NCBI GenBank assembly: GCA_029244985.1
Contig: JAQWQD010000010.1
Coordinates: 1-64,000 of the forward strand
Source of the DNA: Gammaproteobacteria bacterium
Lineage (GTDB): Bacteria > Pseudomonadota > Gammaproteobacteria > Pseudomonadales > Pseudohongiellaceae
Length of the DNA stretch: 64,000 nt
Direction of reading: 5' to 3'
In this document: positions 1 through 8,083 of the stretch, one piece after another
How the letters are laid out: the number at the start of each line of letters is the position of its first letter
Position numbering within the stretch: position 1 is the stretch's first letter
Program-made: the position numbers and the translations under genes
The notes under the pieces: generated by a model
Told to the model about the DNA's origin: nothing
Seen by the model: the letters and a program-made list of their open reading frames with translations, nothing else
Database searches by the model: none

Positions 1-1023
1 TGGTGGTCGGGTGCCGATCGCGTGGCTATCGCCAAGGCGTCTCGCTCTGCGCTGTTATGTGATTTCTGCAAAGACCGCAAATTAGCTTTATCTCCTTATG
101 CTTTGACTGGTAAGCACACTAGCGATAATTCATTGAAGGAAACTGCTGTCGATGCAGTACATAGAATTGTTACAGACCAAACTCGAATTACCCAAGCGTG
201 GGTGGATTCTCTTCCTGAAAATGGCCTCAGCATAGAAGCCTATGTTGAACTGGCGGGCATCGTAGTTTGCATATTCAGCATAGATGAATTCCATCGTGCA
301 TTGGGCCTTGATCTGGAAGATCTCCCTGAACCCATCGGCGGTAATTCTTCGCATTACCGACCAGCCCAAGCAGAGTTCGGCACTGGCTTTGTGCCAATGT
401 TACCCAAGGAAGGCCTAACAGGCCCCGAAGAGAGCCTATGGCCAGGAGGTCGTTCTGCAAATGTACTTCGTGCATTATCCTTGGTACCAGATGCTCTCAA
501 AGACTGGCTAGCTCTTTCAAGCGCACAATATCTTGCAGTAGAAGAAATGGGCAACATGGTGAAACATGAAGATAGAAGCATTAATCGCCTGCAAATGGAA
601 CTCATCGCAGCTCGGGTTTCCGCAATTAACGAATGCTTCTACTGAACCAACGCTCATTCCACGATGCTCCGTGCGAGCTCGCTTACAACTAACACCAACG
701 TTGATCTGCAAGCCGTTAAAGGTGATAAGAATGCCGCAGCTGTAGGTGTTGAATATGGACTAGAACTAATGCAATTTGCAGAAGCAATCGCGAATCGCGA
801 TAACGTCCAACTCTCCATGATGCGCCAGACCCTTTTAGCAAAAGCTGGAGAAAAAGTACTTGTTGACGCGGCGGGCGTAGCGGCTAATTTTCAGCGCATG
901 GTGCGTATCGCTGATTCTATGGGCATTCCTGTTGATGACATGGAGCAGGAGCTGGGACAGGCAGTAAGAGCTGAATTGGATCTTACAAAATTTGCTTCAG
1001 CCGCAAATACACCGGAGATCTAA
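1..1023 (+). CDS. AhpD-like (carboxymuconolactone decarboxylase fold) protein, candidate selenoprotein; 5' end outside window
   Basis: The reading frame is open from base 1 (before the GTG at 22) to the TAA at 1021-1023, interrupted only by a TGA at 643-645. Both halves are in the same frame and together give a normal two-domain AhpD-like protein. Around the TGA the protein reads N-E-C-F-Y-(TGA)-T-N-A-H, which is the AhpD redox motif (Glu, Cys-x-x-Cys, x3, His) with the second cysteine replaced by TGA. A Glu 12 residues before the remaining Cys matches the AhpD proton-relay Glu. Selenocysteine-containing AhpD-like proteins are known from marine metagenomes; that this one is read through is inference. 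Likely role: thiol/selenol peroxidase or reductase with a CxxU centre. The alternative is a pseudogene or base error (TGC to TGA). Confidence 0.8.
643..645 (+). other. In-frame TGA, probable selenocysteine codon
   Basis: This TGA is at the position of the C-terminal (resolving) cysteine of the AhpD CxxC motif. The frame upstream and downstream encodes conserved AhpD-like sequence with no other disturbance. One base change would restore a Cys codon, so a sequencing or assembly error cannot be excluded from this gene alone. A second such codon at 50924-50926 makes recoding more likely. Confidence 0.7.
652..678 (+). promoter_or_regulatory. Candidate bacterial SECIS hairpin
   Basis: Two stacked 4-bp stems are visible: GCTC 652-655 with GAGC 675-678, and CACG 660-663 with CGTG 670-673. 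They are separated by a small asymmetric internal loop, and the apical loop is the 6 nt ATGCTC (664-669). The loop G (666) lies 21 nt after the TGA, inside the 16-37 nt range reported for bacterial SECIS elements. It is the third rather than first or second loop base, so the fit is only fair. The folding was done by eye. Confidence 0.4.
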
Positions 1024-1108
1024 TACATAAATTAGACGCTAATCGTTTTACCCTCGCGCTTCGTTCGCCGGATGTTTCAACAAAAAACGATCTATAGATT
1101 CCATGGGG

Positions 1109-2857
1109 TTATTGATCCTGAACTTCATGAGAGTCATGACTCATTGACATTCTAGGAGCGAGCACAGAACCTTTTCGAATATAGTGAGCCCAGACCGAAA
1201 AATTTCCAATCAGAAGTACCAGAACTAAAGGCCAGAAAACCGAGCTTAAGCCATTGACCAAACCAATTGGCGAGAACAGTAAATACAATCCGACCACACA
1301 AGAAAACAAGGTCGTGGCGCAGGGGATAGAGAATCGCCACGGTGTTAGGTCAATAAGCTCTTGCTTATGAAAAGTCCACTCTTCTTTTCTCGGCCGCAAG
1401 TGTCCGGTCAGAAGCATGATGCCAATCTCAATAAAGAATAGTATGGCGTAAAGGTGTAAGAAATGAATATTAATGTAATCATTTAACAAAAATTGAAATA
1501 CACCATAGGCAATTATGTGAAAAACAATCACGATCTTAGGGCCTATTGCAGGAACATGACGAGTGAACAAGCCAATCATAACTATCGCTATGACAGGAAT
1601 ATTATAAAAACCTGTAAAAATACGAACAATTTGCCAAAGCCCTTCCGTCGCATACTGTAATAGCGGAGCGACGATAAATGAGAATAATGCGATAGCTACA
1701 CTAGCGATCTTTGCAATCTTTAACATATCGACTTCACTAACTTGATTGTCCTTAAGTGGCAAATAAACATCCAAGCAAAAAAGTGTGGCCGCACTATTCA
1801 GAAGCGAATTAAACGAACTAAAAACTGCCCCAAGTAATACCGCAAGAAAAAACCCCATGGCATAAACAGGCAGTACGTCTTTAACAAGCTGAGGATAAGC
1901 TAAATCTATAGACTCCATCCCTTCACCGTACAAATGAAAAGCTATGACACCAGGAATCATCATTAAAAATGGTACTAGGACTTTAAAAAAACCAGAAAAA
2001 AGCACACCTTTCTGTCCCTCGGCTAGATCTCGCGCTGCCAAGGTGCGCTGAATTACGTATTGATTGGTGCACCAATAAAATAAATTAGCGAATATCATGC
2101 CAGTAAATAAGGTTCCGAAAGGTGTAGGGTCTTCCGCTGAACCAATGGCATTCAGTTTATAGGTATCTGTGTTAACTATGATATCGAGACCATTTCCAAC
2201 ACTACCTTCTCCTAAAGCAGAGAGGCCGAGTATTGGCACTGCTAACCCAATGATTAACAAACCTATCCCATTCAATGTGTCGGAAACTGCCACTGCCCGA
2301 AGGCCACCAAATATTGCGTACATAGCGCCAAGGAAACCAATACTGATAATGGTAATTAAGAGGCCTTGACTGTAAGTGACTGACAACAAAGTCGGCACAT
2401 CAAATAACTGCAATACAGCAATAGAGCCCGAATAAAGAACGCCAGGGATTGTTACCAGTCCATAACCAACCATAAAAAGAATCACTGTCATGCGGCGCAA
2501 GCCATCATCGAAACGATCACAAAGAAATTGTGGAAGTGTCGTAAAAGCTCCTGCCAGATAGCGCGGCAAGAATATAAACGCCATCGCAATTGTTGCGACA
2601 GCGGCAGTTACTTCCCACGCCATACTACTTAAATTGAATCCGTAGGCTGAACCGTTTAGGCCGATGAGTTGTTCGGCCGACAGATTAGTGAGTAACAATG
2701 AGCCTGCAATAAAAACGGCGCCCAAGCCTCGACCCGCCAGAAAATATCCATCCTGGGTGCTGACTTCACCTCGGGTCTTGCGGTACGAAATGTAAGCCAC
2801 CAAAGCCATAAAGAAAACGGCTGTAATCAATGTGATGGTAATATCTTCAGCGTTCAT
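1109..2857 (-). CDS. Sodium:solute symporter (SSS/SLC5 family)
   Basis: This is a 582-residue integral membrane protein with about 14 hydrophobic segments, the usual size for SSS transporters. TM1 carries the SSS signature N-L-S-A-E-Q-L-I-G-L-N-G (about residues 58-69), closely resembling vSGLT-type sugar symporters. Later segments include the G-G-L-R-A-V-A-V-S-D-T stretch typical of the family. It probably imports a sugar, amino acid or organic acid with Na+ across the inner membrane; the substrate cannot be read from sequence. It is a single gene, convergent with the AhpD-like gene and separated by about 330 bp from the next gene. Confidence 0.88.
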   Translation of the reverse strand: MNAEDITITLITAVFFMALVAYISYRKTRGEVSTQDGYFLAGRGLGAVFIAGSLLLTNLSAEQLIGLNGSAYGFNLSSMAWEVTAAVATIAMAFIFLPRYLAGAFTTLPQFLCDRFDDGLRRMTVILFMVGYGLVTIPGVLYSGSIAVLQLFDVPTLLSVTYSQGLLITIISIGFLGAMYAIFGGLRAVAVSDTLNGIGLLIIGLAVPILGLSALGEGSVGNGLDIIVNTDTYKLNAIGSAEDPTPFGTLFTGMIFANLFYWCTNQYVIQRTLAARDLAEGQKGVLFSGFFKVLVPFLMMIPGVIAFHLYGEGMESIDLAYPQLVKDVLPVYAMGFFLAVLLGAVFSSFNSLLNSAATLFCLDVYLPLKDNQVSEVDMLKIAKIASVAIALFSFIVAPLLQYATEGLWQIVRIFTGFYNIPVIAIVMIGLFTRHVPAIGPKIVIVFHIIAYGVFQFLLNDYINIHFLHLYAILFFIEIGIMLLTGHLRPRKEEWTFHKQELIDLTPWRFSIPCATTLFSCVVGLYLLFSPIGLVNGLSSVFWPLVLVLLIGNFSVWAHYIRKGSVLAPRMSMSHDSHEVQDQ

Positions 2858-3188
2858 TCTAATGATGTGAAGTCTAAAAAAAATAATAGAGAGGCGGAAG
2901 CATATTGGTATTTGTAACCTAAAGATAGAGCGAAGAATGTCAGTTTGCGTCTAGCTAACTGCGGCTCACCAGCCTTTGCTGCAACTCTCGCTTGCGCATT
3001 GATGCTTGGACTGCAGGCGCTCACATGAATTGGCACTACTTGGCCGGAGGCTATACATTTCGGCGCTATTTTGGCTCTACCCCAAATGTTATCCGTTAAT
3101 TTAAATGATTCTCGAAATTGTGGAATTCTCTGCTGTATTAATTTAATGATATTCTTAGCACTACTTTAAAATGGAAAGGAATTAAAAA
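2858..3188. other. Intergenic region without convincing gene
   Basis: This stretch lies between the divergent symporter gene and the DUF1330 remnant, so it must carry the symporter's promoter. A 60-codon open stretch on the minus strand (2854-3036) overlaps the symporter start and has no recognisable domain or ribosome binding site. No strong hairpin or repeat was seen. Confidence 0.5.
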
Positions 3189-3484
3189 ATGTCGAGCTAC
3201 CTTGTTGCCAATTATGATGTTACGAACCAAGAAGGCTATAACGCATATCTTTCAACTGTCGGCCCAACAATTGTTGCCCATCAGGGAAAAATCTTAGTGG
3301 CTGGCCCAAACAGCACACCTGTTGAAGGGACACTGGTGGGGTTACGGTGGTGCTAGAATTTCCAAGCCGAGAAGCATTAGAAGGTTGGTATAACTCATCT
3401 GAGTATCAGGAAATACTCAATCTGAGATTAGATAATACTGAAGGTGGTTTGGTATTCGCCGATGAATTTGTAGCACCGACATAG
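3189..3484 (+). pseudogene. DUF1330 family protein, frameshifted
   Basis: Translation from the ATG at 3189 gives a typical DUF1330 start (M-S-S-Y-L-V-A-N-Y-D-V) and runs through V-A-G-P-N to a stop at 3354-3356. The rest of the domain (V-V-L-E-F-P-S-R-E, then W-Y-N-S-S-E-Y-Q) continues in another frame from about 3342 to the TAG at 3482-3484. The switch lies at or near the GGGG run 3338-3341, consistent with a one-base deletion. DUF1330 is a small dimeric ferredoxin-like fold of unknown function. The gene is either decayed or carries a homopolymer sequencing error; the intact family length of about 97 residues would be restored by one base. It lies 80 bp upstream of the amidohydrolase gene. 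Confidence 0.75.
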
Positions 3485-3563
3485 ATAGACCCAACAAAAT
3501 CAATTCCATCATAAATTTGATGGACACAAATAATTGCAAAAACAGCGTGGTTGATTATTAATA

Positions 3564-5297
3564 ATGTATGACCTGCTTATTAAAAACGGTTTAGTAGTAG
3601 ACGGCACTGGAGCCAATCCTGTTGAAGCTAACATCGGCATCCAAGATGGCGTAATTGTATACGTTGGAGATATAGACAGTGCCGCTAAGAACACGATTGA
3701 TGCTAAAGGATTGATTGTGACTCCAGGATTTGTGGACATCCATACTCACTATGATGGTCAAGTGACCTGGTGTGGAGAGCTAACGCCTTCATCAAACCAT
3801 GGCGTGACTACTGCAGTAATGGGTAACTGTGGCGTAGGCTTTGCACCCTGCCGACCGAATGACAAAGAGCGGCTGATTTCTCTTATGGAAGGCGTGGAAG
3901 ATATTCCCCATCCTGTGCTGGCGGAAGGCCTGCCCTGGGATTGGGAAACCTTCCCCGAGTATTTAGACAGCTTATCCGAACACCAGTATGACATTGACTT
4001 CGCGGCACAGATTCCGCATGGGCCGCTTCGGGTTTATATCATGGGTGATCGCGGCGCCAATAGAGAGACCGCAACTGCATCTGACATTGAGAAAATGGCT
4101 GAACTAACCACCGAGGCAATTGAAGCAGGAGCGCTGGGCTTTTCAACCTCACGCACGCTCAATCATCAAACTTCAGAAGGCCAACCAACACCGACGCTGA
4201 CCGCTGAGATCGACGAGATGGTAGGCATTGCTAATGGCGTTGGCGCAGCAGGGTCAGGTGTCATGCAGGTCGTAACTGATTTCAAAGGTAGCGACAGTGA
4301 GTTTGAAATACTTCGACAAATGGTAAAGCAATCCGGGCGACCTCTTTCGGTCTCAGTTGCTCAGCACCACCGAGTTACAGACGGCTGGAGAAAGATCCTC
4401 GAAACTATTGAAGACGCCAATAACGAAGGTATAGAACTAAAAGCACAAGTGTGCGGACGGCCTGTTGGCGTTCTGTTTGGTCTCGAACTCACTAATAATC
4501 CTTTTAGTGCACACGCACACTATCAGGCCATTGAATCACTTCCTTTAGAAGAAAAACTGATAAAACTTCGAGACCCATCAATCCGAAAGAAATTATTAGA
4601 AGAAGAACCTCAATTAGAAACTAATCCATTCATGCGCCAAGTACATTCTCGTTATCACGATATGTATGTCTTAGCTGATGAGCCCGACTATGAACCATCA
4701 CCTATGAATAGCATAGCGGCTTTAGCGGAGAAACAGGGAGTCCACCCCCTTGAATTCTGCCTGGAAATTCTTACTCAAGACGACGGCAAGAATATGATCT
4801 ACTACACCTTTCTTAATTATGGTGAAGGATCATTGGAACCTGCAAAAGAGATGATGGAACACCCCAATACGATCCTTGGTCTTGGCGATGGTGGCGCTCA
4901 CTGTGGCAGCATTTGCGACGGTAGCTTTACCACGCACATGCTTACTCACTGGGTTCGCGATCGAAGTCGCGGTGAAAAACTTTCTCTACCCTGGGTAATA
5001 AAAGCACATTGTCAGGACACGGCTCATGCAGTTGGTCTTAATGATCGGGGCATAATTGCAATCGGATACAAGGCTGACATTAATGTTATTGATCTGAAAA
5101 ATATGAAATTACATAAACCCGAAGTACATTATGACCTGCCAGCTGGAGGCCGTCGTCTAATGCAATATGCTGACGGCTACGTGGCAACAATTGTCAGCGG
5201 TGAAATCATTTACCGTAACGGTGAAGCAACGGGAGCCCGGCCAGGGAGATTAGTTCGCGGAAGTCAATTGGCCCCGAATGAAGACTCACTGCAATGA
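3564..5297 (+). CDS. N-acyl-D-amino-acid deacylase-type amidohydrolase
   Basis: This 577-residue member of the amidohydrolase superfamily begins like other D-aminoacylases (Y-D-L-L-I-K-N-G, then V-D-G-T-G). Metal-binding H-T-H-Y-D-G-Q lies at residues 60-66. The G-N-C-G-V-G motif (Cys 89) corresponds to the zinc-ligand cysteine of D-aminoacylases. The C-terminal G-D-G-G-A-H and the K-A-D-I-N-V-I-D urease-like terminal beta-sandwich are also present. It would hydrolyse N-acyl-D-amino acids or a related N-acyl or cyclic amide in the cytoplasm, since no signal peptide is visible. The stop overlaps the start of the next small gene by 4 bp (ATGA), suggesting translational coupling. The exact substrate is unknown. 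Confidence 0.85.
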   Translation: MYDLLIKNGLVVDGTGANPVEANIGIQDGVIVYVGDIDSAAKNTIDAKGLIVTPGFVDIHTHYDGQVTWCGELTPSSNHGVTTAVMGNCGVGFAPCRPNDKERLISLMEGVEDIPHPVLAEGLPWDWETFPEYLDSLSEHQYDIDFAAQIPHGPLRVYIMGDRGANRETATASDIEKMAELTTEAIEAGALGFSTSRTLNHQTSEGQPTPTLTAEIDEMVGIANGVGAAGSGVMQVVTDFKGSDSEFEILRQMVKQSGRPLSVSVAQHHRVTDGWRKILETIEDANNEGIELKAQVCGRPVGVLFGLELTNNPFSAHAHYQAIESLPLEEKLIKLRDPSIRKKLLEEEPQLETNPFMRQVHSRYHDMYVLADEPDYEPSPMNSIAALAEKQGVHPLEFCLEILTQDDGKNMIYYTFLNYGEGSLEPAKEMMEHPNTILGLGDGGAHCGSICDGSFTTHMLTHWVRDRSRGEKLSLPWVIKAHCQDTAHAVGLNDRGIIAIGYKADINVIDLKNMKLHKPEVHYDLPAGGRRLMQYADGYVATIVSGEIIYRNGEATGARPGRLVRGSQLAPNEDSLQ

Positions 5298-5623
5298 GTT
5301 TTGGAATCACTAAAACCATACCAGCATCACGGGGTGATAAAGGTATCGACAAACTTTTTGATGAATCGATCAATGAGTTTGAGTTTCACATGGCGGGGAA
5401 ACCATCCAGACTGAAAGAGGGTGATTTTGTTTATACAATTTTTAACGATAAATTGAGGGGCAGACTTAAGATTACACATATAATAAGCGGGGCGACCAAT
5501 CCAAATTCAGGAAGACCGCGAACATTGATAATCGTGAAATGTCCTGGTGAGAAAATTAAGAAAATAATTCCACGAAAAGGCCATCGTGGAACACGCTACT
5601 ATGATGGTGCTGACTGGAAATAG
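5294..5623 (+). CDS. Small hypothetical protein coupled to the amidohydrolase
   Basis: This 109-residue, basic, apparently cytoplasmic protein is not recognised. Its ATG overlaps the TGA of the upstream amidohydrolase (ATGA), a strong sign of translational coupling and therefore of a real gene in the same operon. The middle (G-D-F-V-Y-T-I-F-N, then G-R-L-K-I-T-H-I) reads like a small beta-barrel of the kind seen in ASCH or SH3-like domains, but this is only an impression. The C-terminal third is rich in Lys, Arg and Gly. Confidence 0.6.
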   Translation: MSFGITKTIPASRGDKGIDKLFDESINEFEFHMAGKPSRLKEGDFVYTIFNDKLRGRLKITHIISGATNPNSGRPRTLIIVKCPGEKIKKIIPRKGHRGTRYYDGADWK

Positions 5624-5643
5624 TAACTAGGCTTTAGGACCTC

Positions 5644-6177
5644 CTAAGCCCGCGGCGCAATCTCGAAAACCCAAACCTCTCCCGCTGCTATTAGTTCACG
5701 ATTAATAGGGTTACGATATTTTGAAGCTTTCTTTTCGATTACCCAGTCAAGTTCTGGACCCTCAGTGATTCGTTTGAGTGTGCGCTCATACCTGGCTTCA
5801 CCTATTCTCAACTCAGCTGCACCGTCGCCTTCTGCAGCTCGAACCGCCCACTGCTTCCACAAGCGACCAAGTGATGTGCCCATATAGTCGCAGGTAACAA
5901 AAATTCGGCCGTTGCTCTCAATAATAAACGTTGTTCTGGAATCTTGAGTTTCATTTAGTTGTAACTCCACCAGACGAATGTCGTCTGTAAAGCTCCAGTT
6001 CGGTTCAGCACCCCGATATAACTCTCCGCTTGTAAACATGCCTCCCCGAAAAACGACAGAAGGCCCATCATCACCTCGAGCATCTATCCATAGGGTTAAA
6101 ACTACGACGAGGGGAATGAGTGCGATAAGACCGAGAAGCTGGCCGGCGATTGTTATTATTTTCATATCGATATTCAT
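5644..6177 (-). CDS. Membrane-anchored hypothetical protein, possibly split-barrel fold
   Basis: The start at 6177 was chosen because a GGGAG sequence lies 4 nt upstream; an upstream ATG at 6204 lacks one. The 177-residue protein has one N-terminal hydrophobic segment followed by a periplasmic soluble domain of about 145 residues. The pattern E-S-N-G-R-I-F-V-T-C-D-Y, then G-x-x-W-K-Q-W-A-V-R, then a basic stretch resembles the FMN-binding split-barrel/nitroreductase-like domain fused to the epoxide hydrolase at 8084-9526. The match is weak and no cofactor motif is certain. It is convergent with the preceding operon. Confidence 0.6.
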   Translation of the reverse strand: MNIDMKIITIAGQLLGLIALIPLVVVLTLWIDARGDDGPSVVFRGGMFTSGELYRGAEPNWSFTDDIRLVELQLNETQDSRTTFIIESNGRIFVTCDYMGTSLGRLWKQWAVRAAEGDGAAELRIGEARYERTLKRITEGPELDWVIEKKASKYRNPINRELIAAGEVWVFEIAPRA

Positions 6178-6446
6178 AAGACTCCCAGGATTGAGAGTAA
6201 GCATACCGCGGATTTAGCTCACATTGCCAAGATTTAAAATCAAAACAATATCTAGCAAGTACAATCTATTCAGGCTATGCAAGCCAGAAATACTGTAGTG
6301 GATTTTACCCTCGCCAGCTAAATTGGCGGCCCAAAAACTGATGATTTACGATCGGATCGCTTTACGCTGACCCGCTTTGTTCTTGACCCCTTTGTTCTGT
6401 TACTCTGAGTATCCCATATCATTTATCAATTTAGAGGATCTTTATT

Positions 6447-6833
6447 TTGTTTAGTCATGTCATGATCGGCGCAGATGACGTCGAAGCAGCAAAGGCATTT
6501 TACGATGCTACTTTAGGAACCTTAGGCGTCGAACCCGGATTTATCGACTCCTATGGAAGACTGTTTTATCGAACCAAGACCGGTATGTTTGGAATAACCA
6601 AGCCCATCAACGGTGAACCAACCACTAATGGAAACGGCAGCACGCTTGGGTTTGCAGCAGAAAGCCCGGAGCAGTGTGACGCCTGGCATGCAGCAGGTAT
6701 GGAAAATGGTGGCCTAGCTATCGAAGACCCGCCAGGAGTCCGTGAGGGCGGAGGCATGAAGATGTACCTTGCCTATCTTCGTGACCCTGCAGGAAATAAA
6801 ATCTGTACTCTCCATATGATGAACGCAGAGTAA
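6447..6833 (+). CDS. VOC (glyoxalase/bleomycin-resistance-like) family protein
   Basis: This 128-residue single VOC-domain protein starts at TTG 6447. That start is supported by a GAGG about 9 nt upstream and because the family conserves the beginning M-F-S-H-V-M-I-G. It has the usual beta-alpha-beta-beta-beta modules: A-F-Y-D-A-T-L early, G-L-A-I-E-D-P-P-G in the middle, and the closing Y-L-A-Y-L-R-D-P-A-G-N-K-I-C. Metal-ligand positions include the His near residue 4 and the final-strand acidic region. It could be a lactoylglutathione lyase-like isomerase or a dioxygenase relative; the substrate is unknown. Confidence 0.85.
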   Translation: MFSHVMIGADDVEAAKAFYDATLGTLGVEPGFIDSYGRLFYRTKTGMFGITKPINGEPTTNGNGSTLGFAAESPEQCDAWHAAGMENGGLAIEDPPGVREGGGMKMYLAYLRDPAGNKICTLHMMNAE

Positions 6834-6969
6834 CCTCTTCCGAAATCTCTTTCACAGAAGCTTCGATTAATCATTTTGATGATTGCTTGGAGTTTCTGTT
6901 TGTATGGTTTCGCACAAGAATAAATAAACCCTCGTCACAAAACTTAATATTGATGAAGCGCTCAATTAA

Positions 6970-7986
6970 CTATTTCTGCTGCGGAAACCTTGCTATTCCA
7001 AAACTACCGTAGATTCCACCTATCCAAATTTCATCATCAGCATCTATAGCGACAGTGCCAAGCTCGAAGAAATCATTGCCATCATAATCAACTAACTGCT
7101 CAACACTTAAGGAATCCGGATTCACTTTCGCGACTCGCGCGGCAGATAATTCACAAGGGTTCTCATCAGGACAGCGGCTTATATGGCCTGCCGCGATTAC
7201 ACGCCCATCTGCCCCCCAGCGAACATTGTCCACATTAAAACCAACCTGGATATGGTCAATTTGCACCGGCGTCTTACCTCGAGAAATTCTGATTAAGGCA
7301 CGGTCGCTCCATCCACCGACATAAAACCAGTCGCCACCTGCAGATGATACCAGACCATTTGGCCCCAGCATGTCTGAACCAGGAACTTTTACCCAGTCGG
7401 TGGAAGGATGCCATTCCCATAGCTCACCACCTGCCGTATCAAAATTAGTCGCGCCCAAATAACCGTCAGGTAATACGGTAATGGAATTAATTCTGCGCGT
7501 CCCTTCAGGGGCGGGTATGCAGCCAATCCAAGTTAATGAAGGAACATCCCCCCTGACATCAAGGTTAAAGACTTCTACCGCTTCTCGAGCACCATGCCCT
7601 ACAACATACAGAATATGTTGATCATCACTACCTTGCCTGAGCGTTAAACCATGGGGCTGAAAGATTCTAATGGGGCCAGGGCATTCTTGGTAAGTCACGT
7701 TATTAAAGTTTGGTGTTGCCGCATTGACAGGATAAATATTTTCTACTTGGTGACTAGAAACATGCACCGCGTAAATCGGTCCTTCGGAATCTGAGATACG
7801 ACCTGATGCAATCACCCAATCGGTATTCGGAATCCGATACAAGTCTTCAGGGTTGGCAACGCCACAAACAAATAAAGCGTTACTATCCACTTCACAAGCT
7901 GTTGTTTGAGGGGGATAAGATCCCTGACCCATCGCATTCCAAGACACGCACGCAGCTAATATAAATCCTAACAAGATCCTCAGCAT
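6970..7986 (-). CDS. Secreted SMP-30/strictosidine-synthase-like beta-propeller protein
   Basis: This protein of about 338 residues has a clear signal peptide (M-L-R-I-L-L-G-F-I-L-A-A-C-V-S-W-N-A-M-G-Q). The start at 7986 (ATG) is preferred over the GTG at 7989 because GGAG lies 8 nt upstream. Repeated strands with motifs such as F-Q-P-H-G-L-T-L, N-S-I-T-V-L-P-D-G-Y, L-G-P-N-G-L-V and D-N-V-R-W fit a six-bladed calcium-dependent propeller of the gluconolactonase/paraoxonase/strictosidine synthase group. The N-P-E-D and P-H-G motifs resemble arylesterase/lactonase calcium ligands. Probable periplasmic lactonase or esterase; the substrate is not determinable. Confidence 0.75.
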   Translation of the reverse strand: MLRILLGFILAACVSWNAMGQGSYPPQTTACEVDSNALFVCGVANPEDLYRIPNTDWVIASGRISDSEGPIYAVHVSSHQVENIYPVNAATPNFNNVTYQECPGPIRIFQPHGLTLRQGSDDQHILYVVGHGAREAVEVFNLDVRGDVPSLTWIGCIPAPEGTRRINSITVLPDGYLGATNFDTAGGELWEWHPSTDWVKVPGSDMLGPNGLVSSAGGDWFYVGGWSDRALIRISRGKTPVQIDHIQVGFNVDNVRWGADGRVIAAGHISRCPDENPCELSAARVAKVNPDSLSVEQLVDYDGNDFFELGTVAIDADDEIWIGGIYGSFGIARFPQQK

Positions 7987-8083
7987 CACTTATTCTCCAA
8001 TTAGCCCCTACTAGACACGGTTAAATAATTTATGTTCCTAATCGCACTCTACTTTGATTCTAAATTGATCTATAAGTGATTTT

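Noticed and set aside
2854..3036. 60-codon minus-strand reading frame between the symporter and DUF1330 genes
   Set aside because: No ribosome binding site or domain is seen, and it overlaps the symporter start codon region; probably chance.
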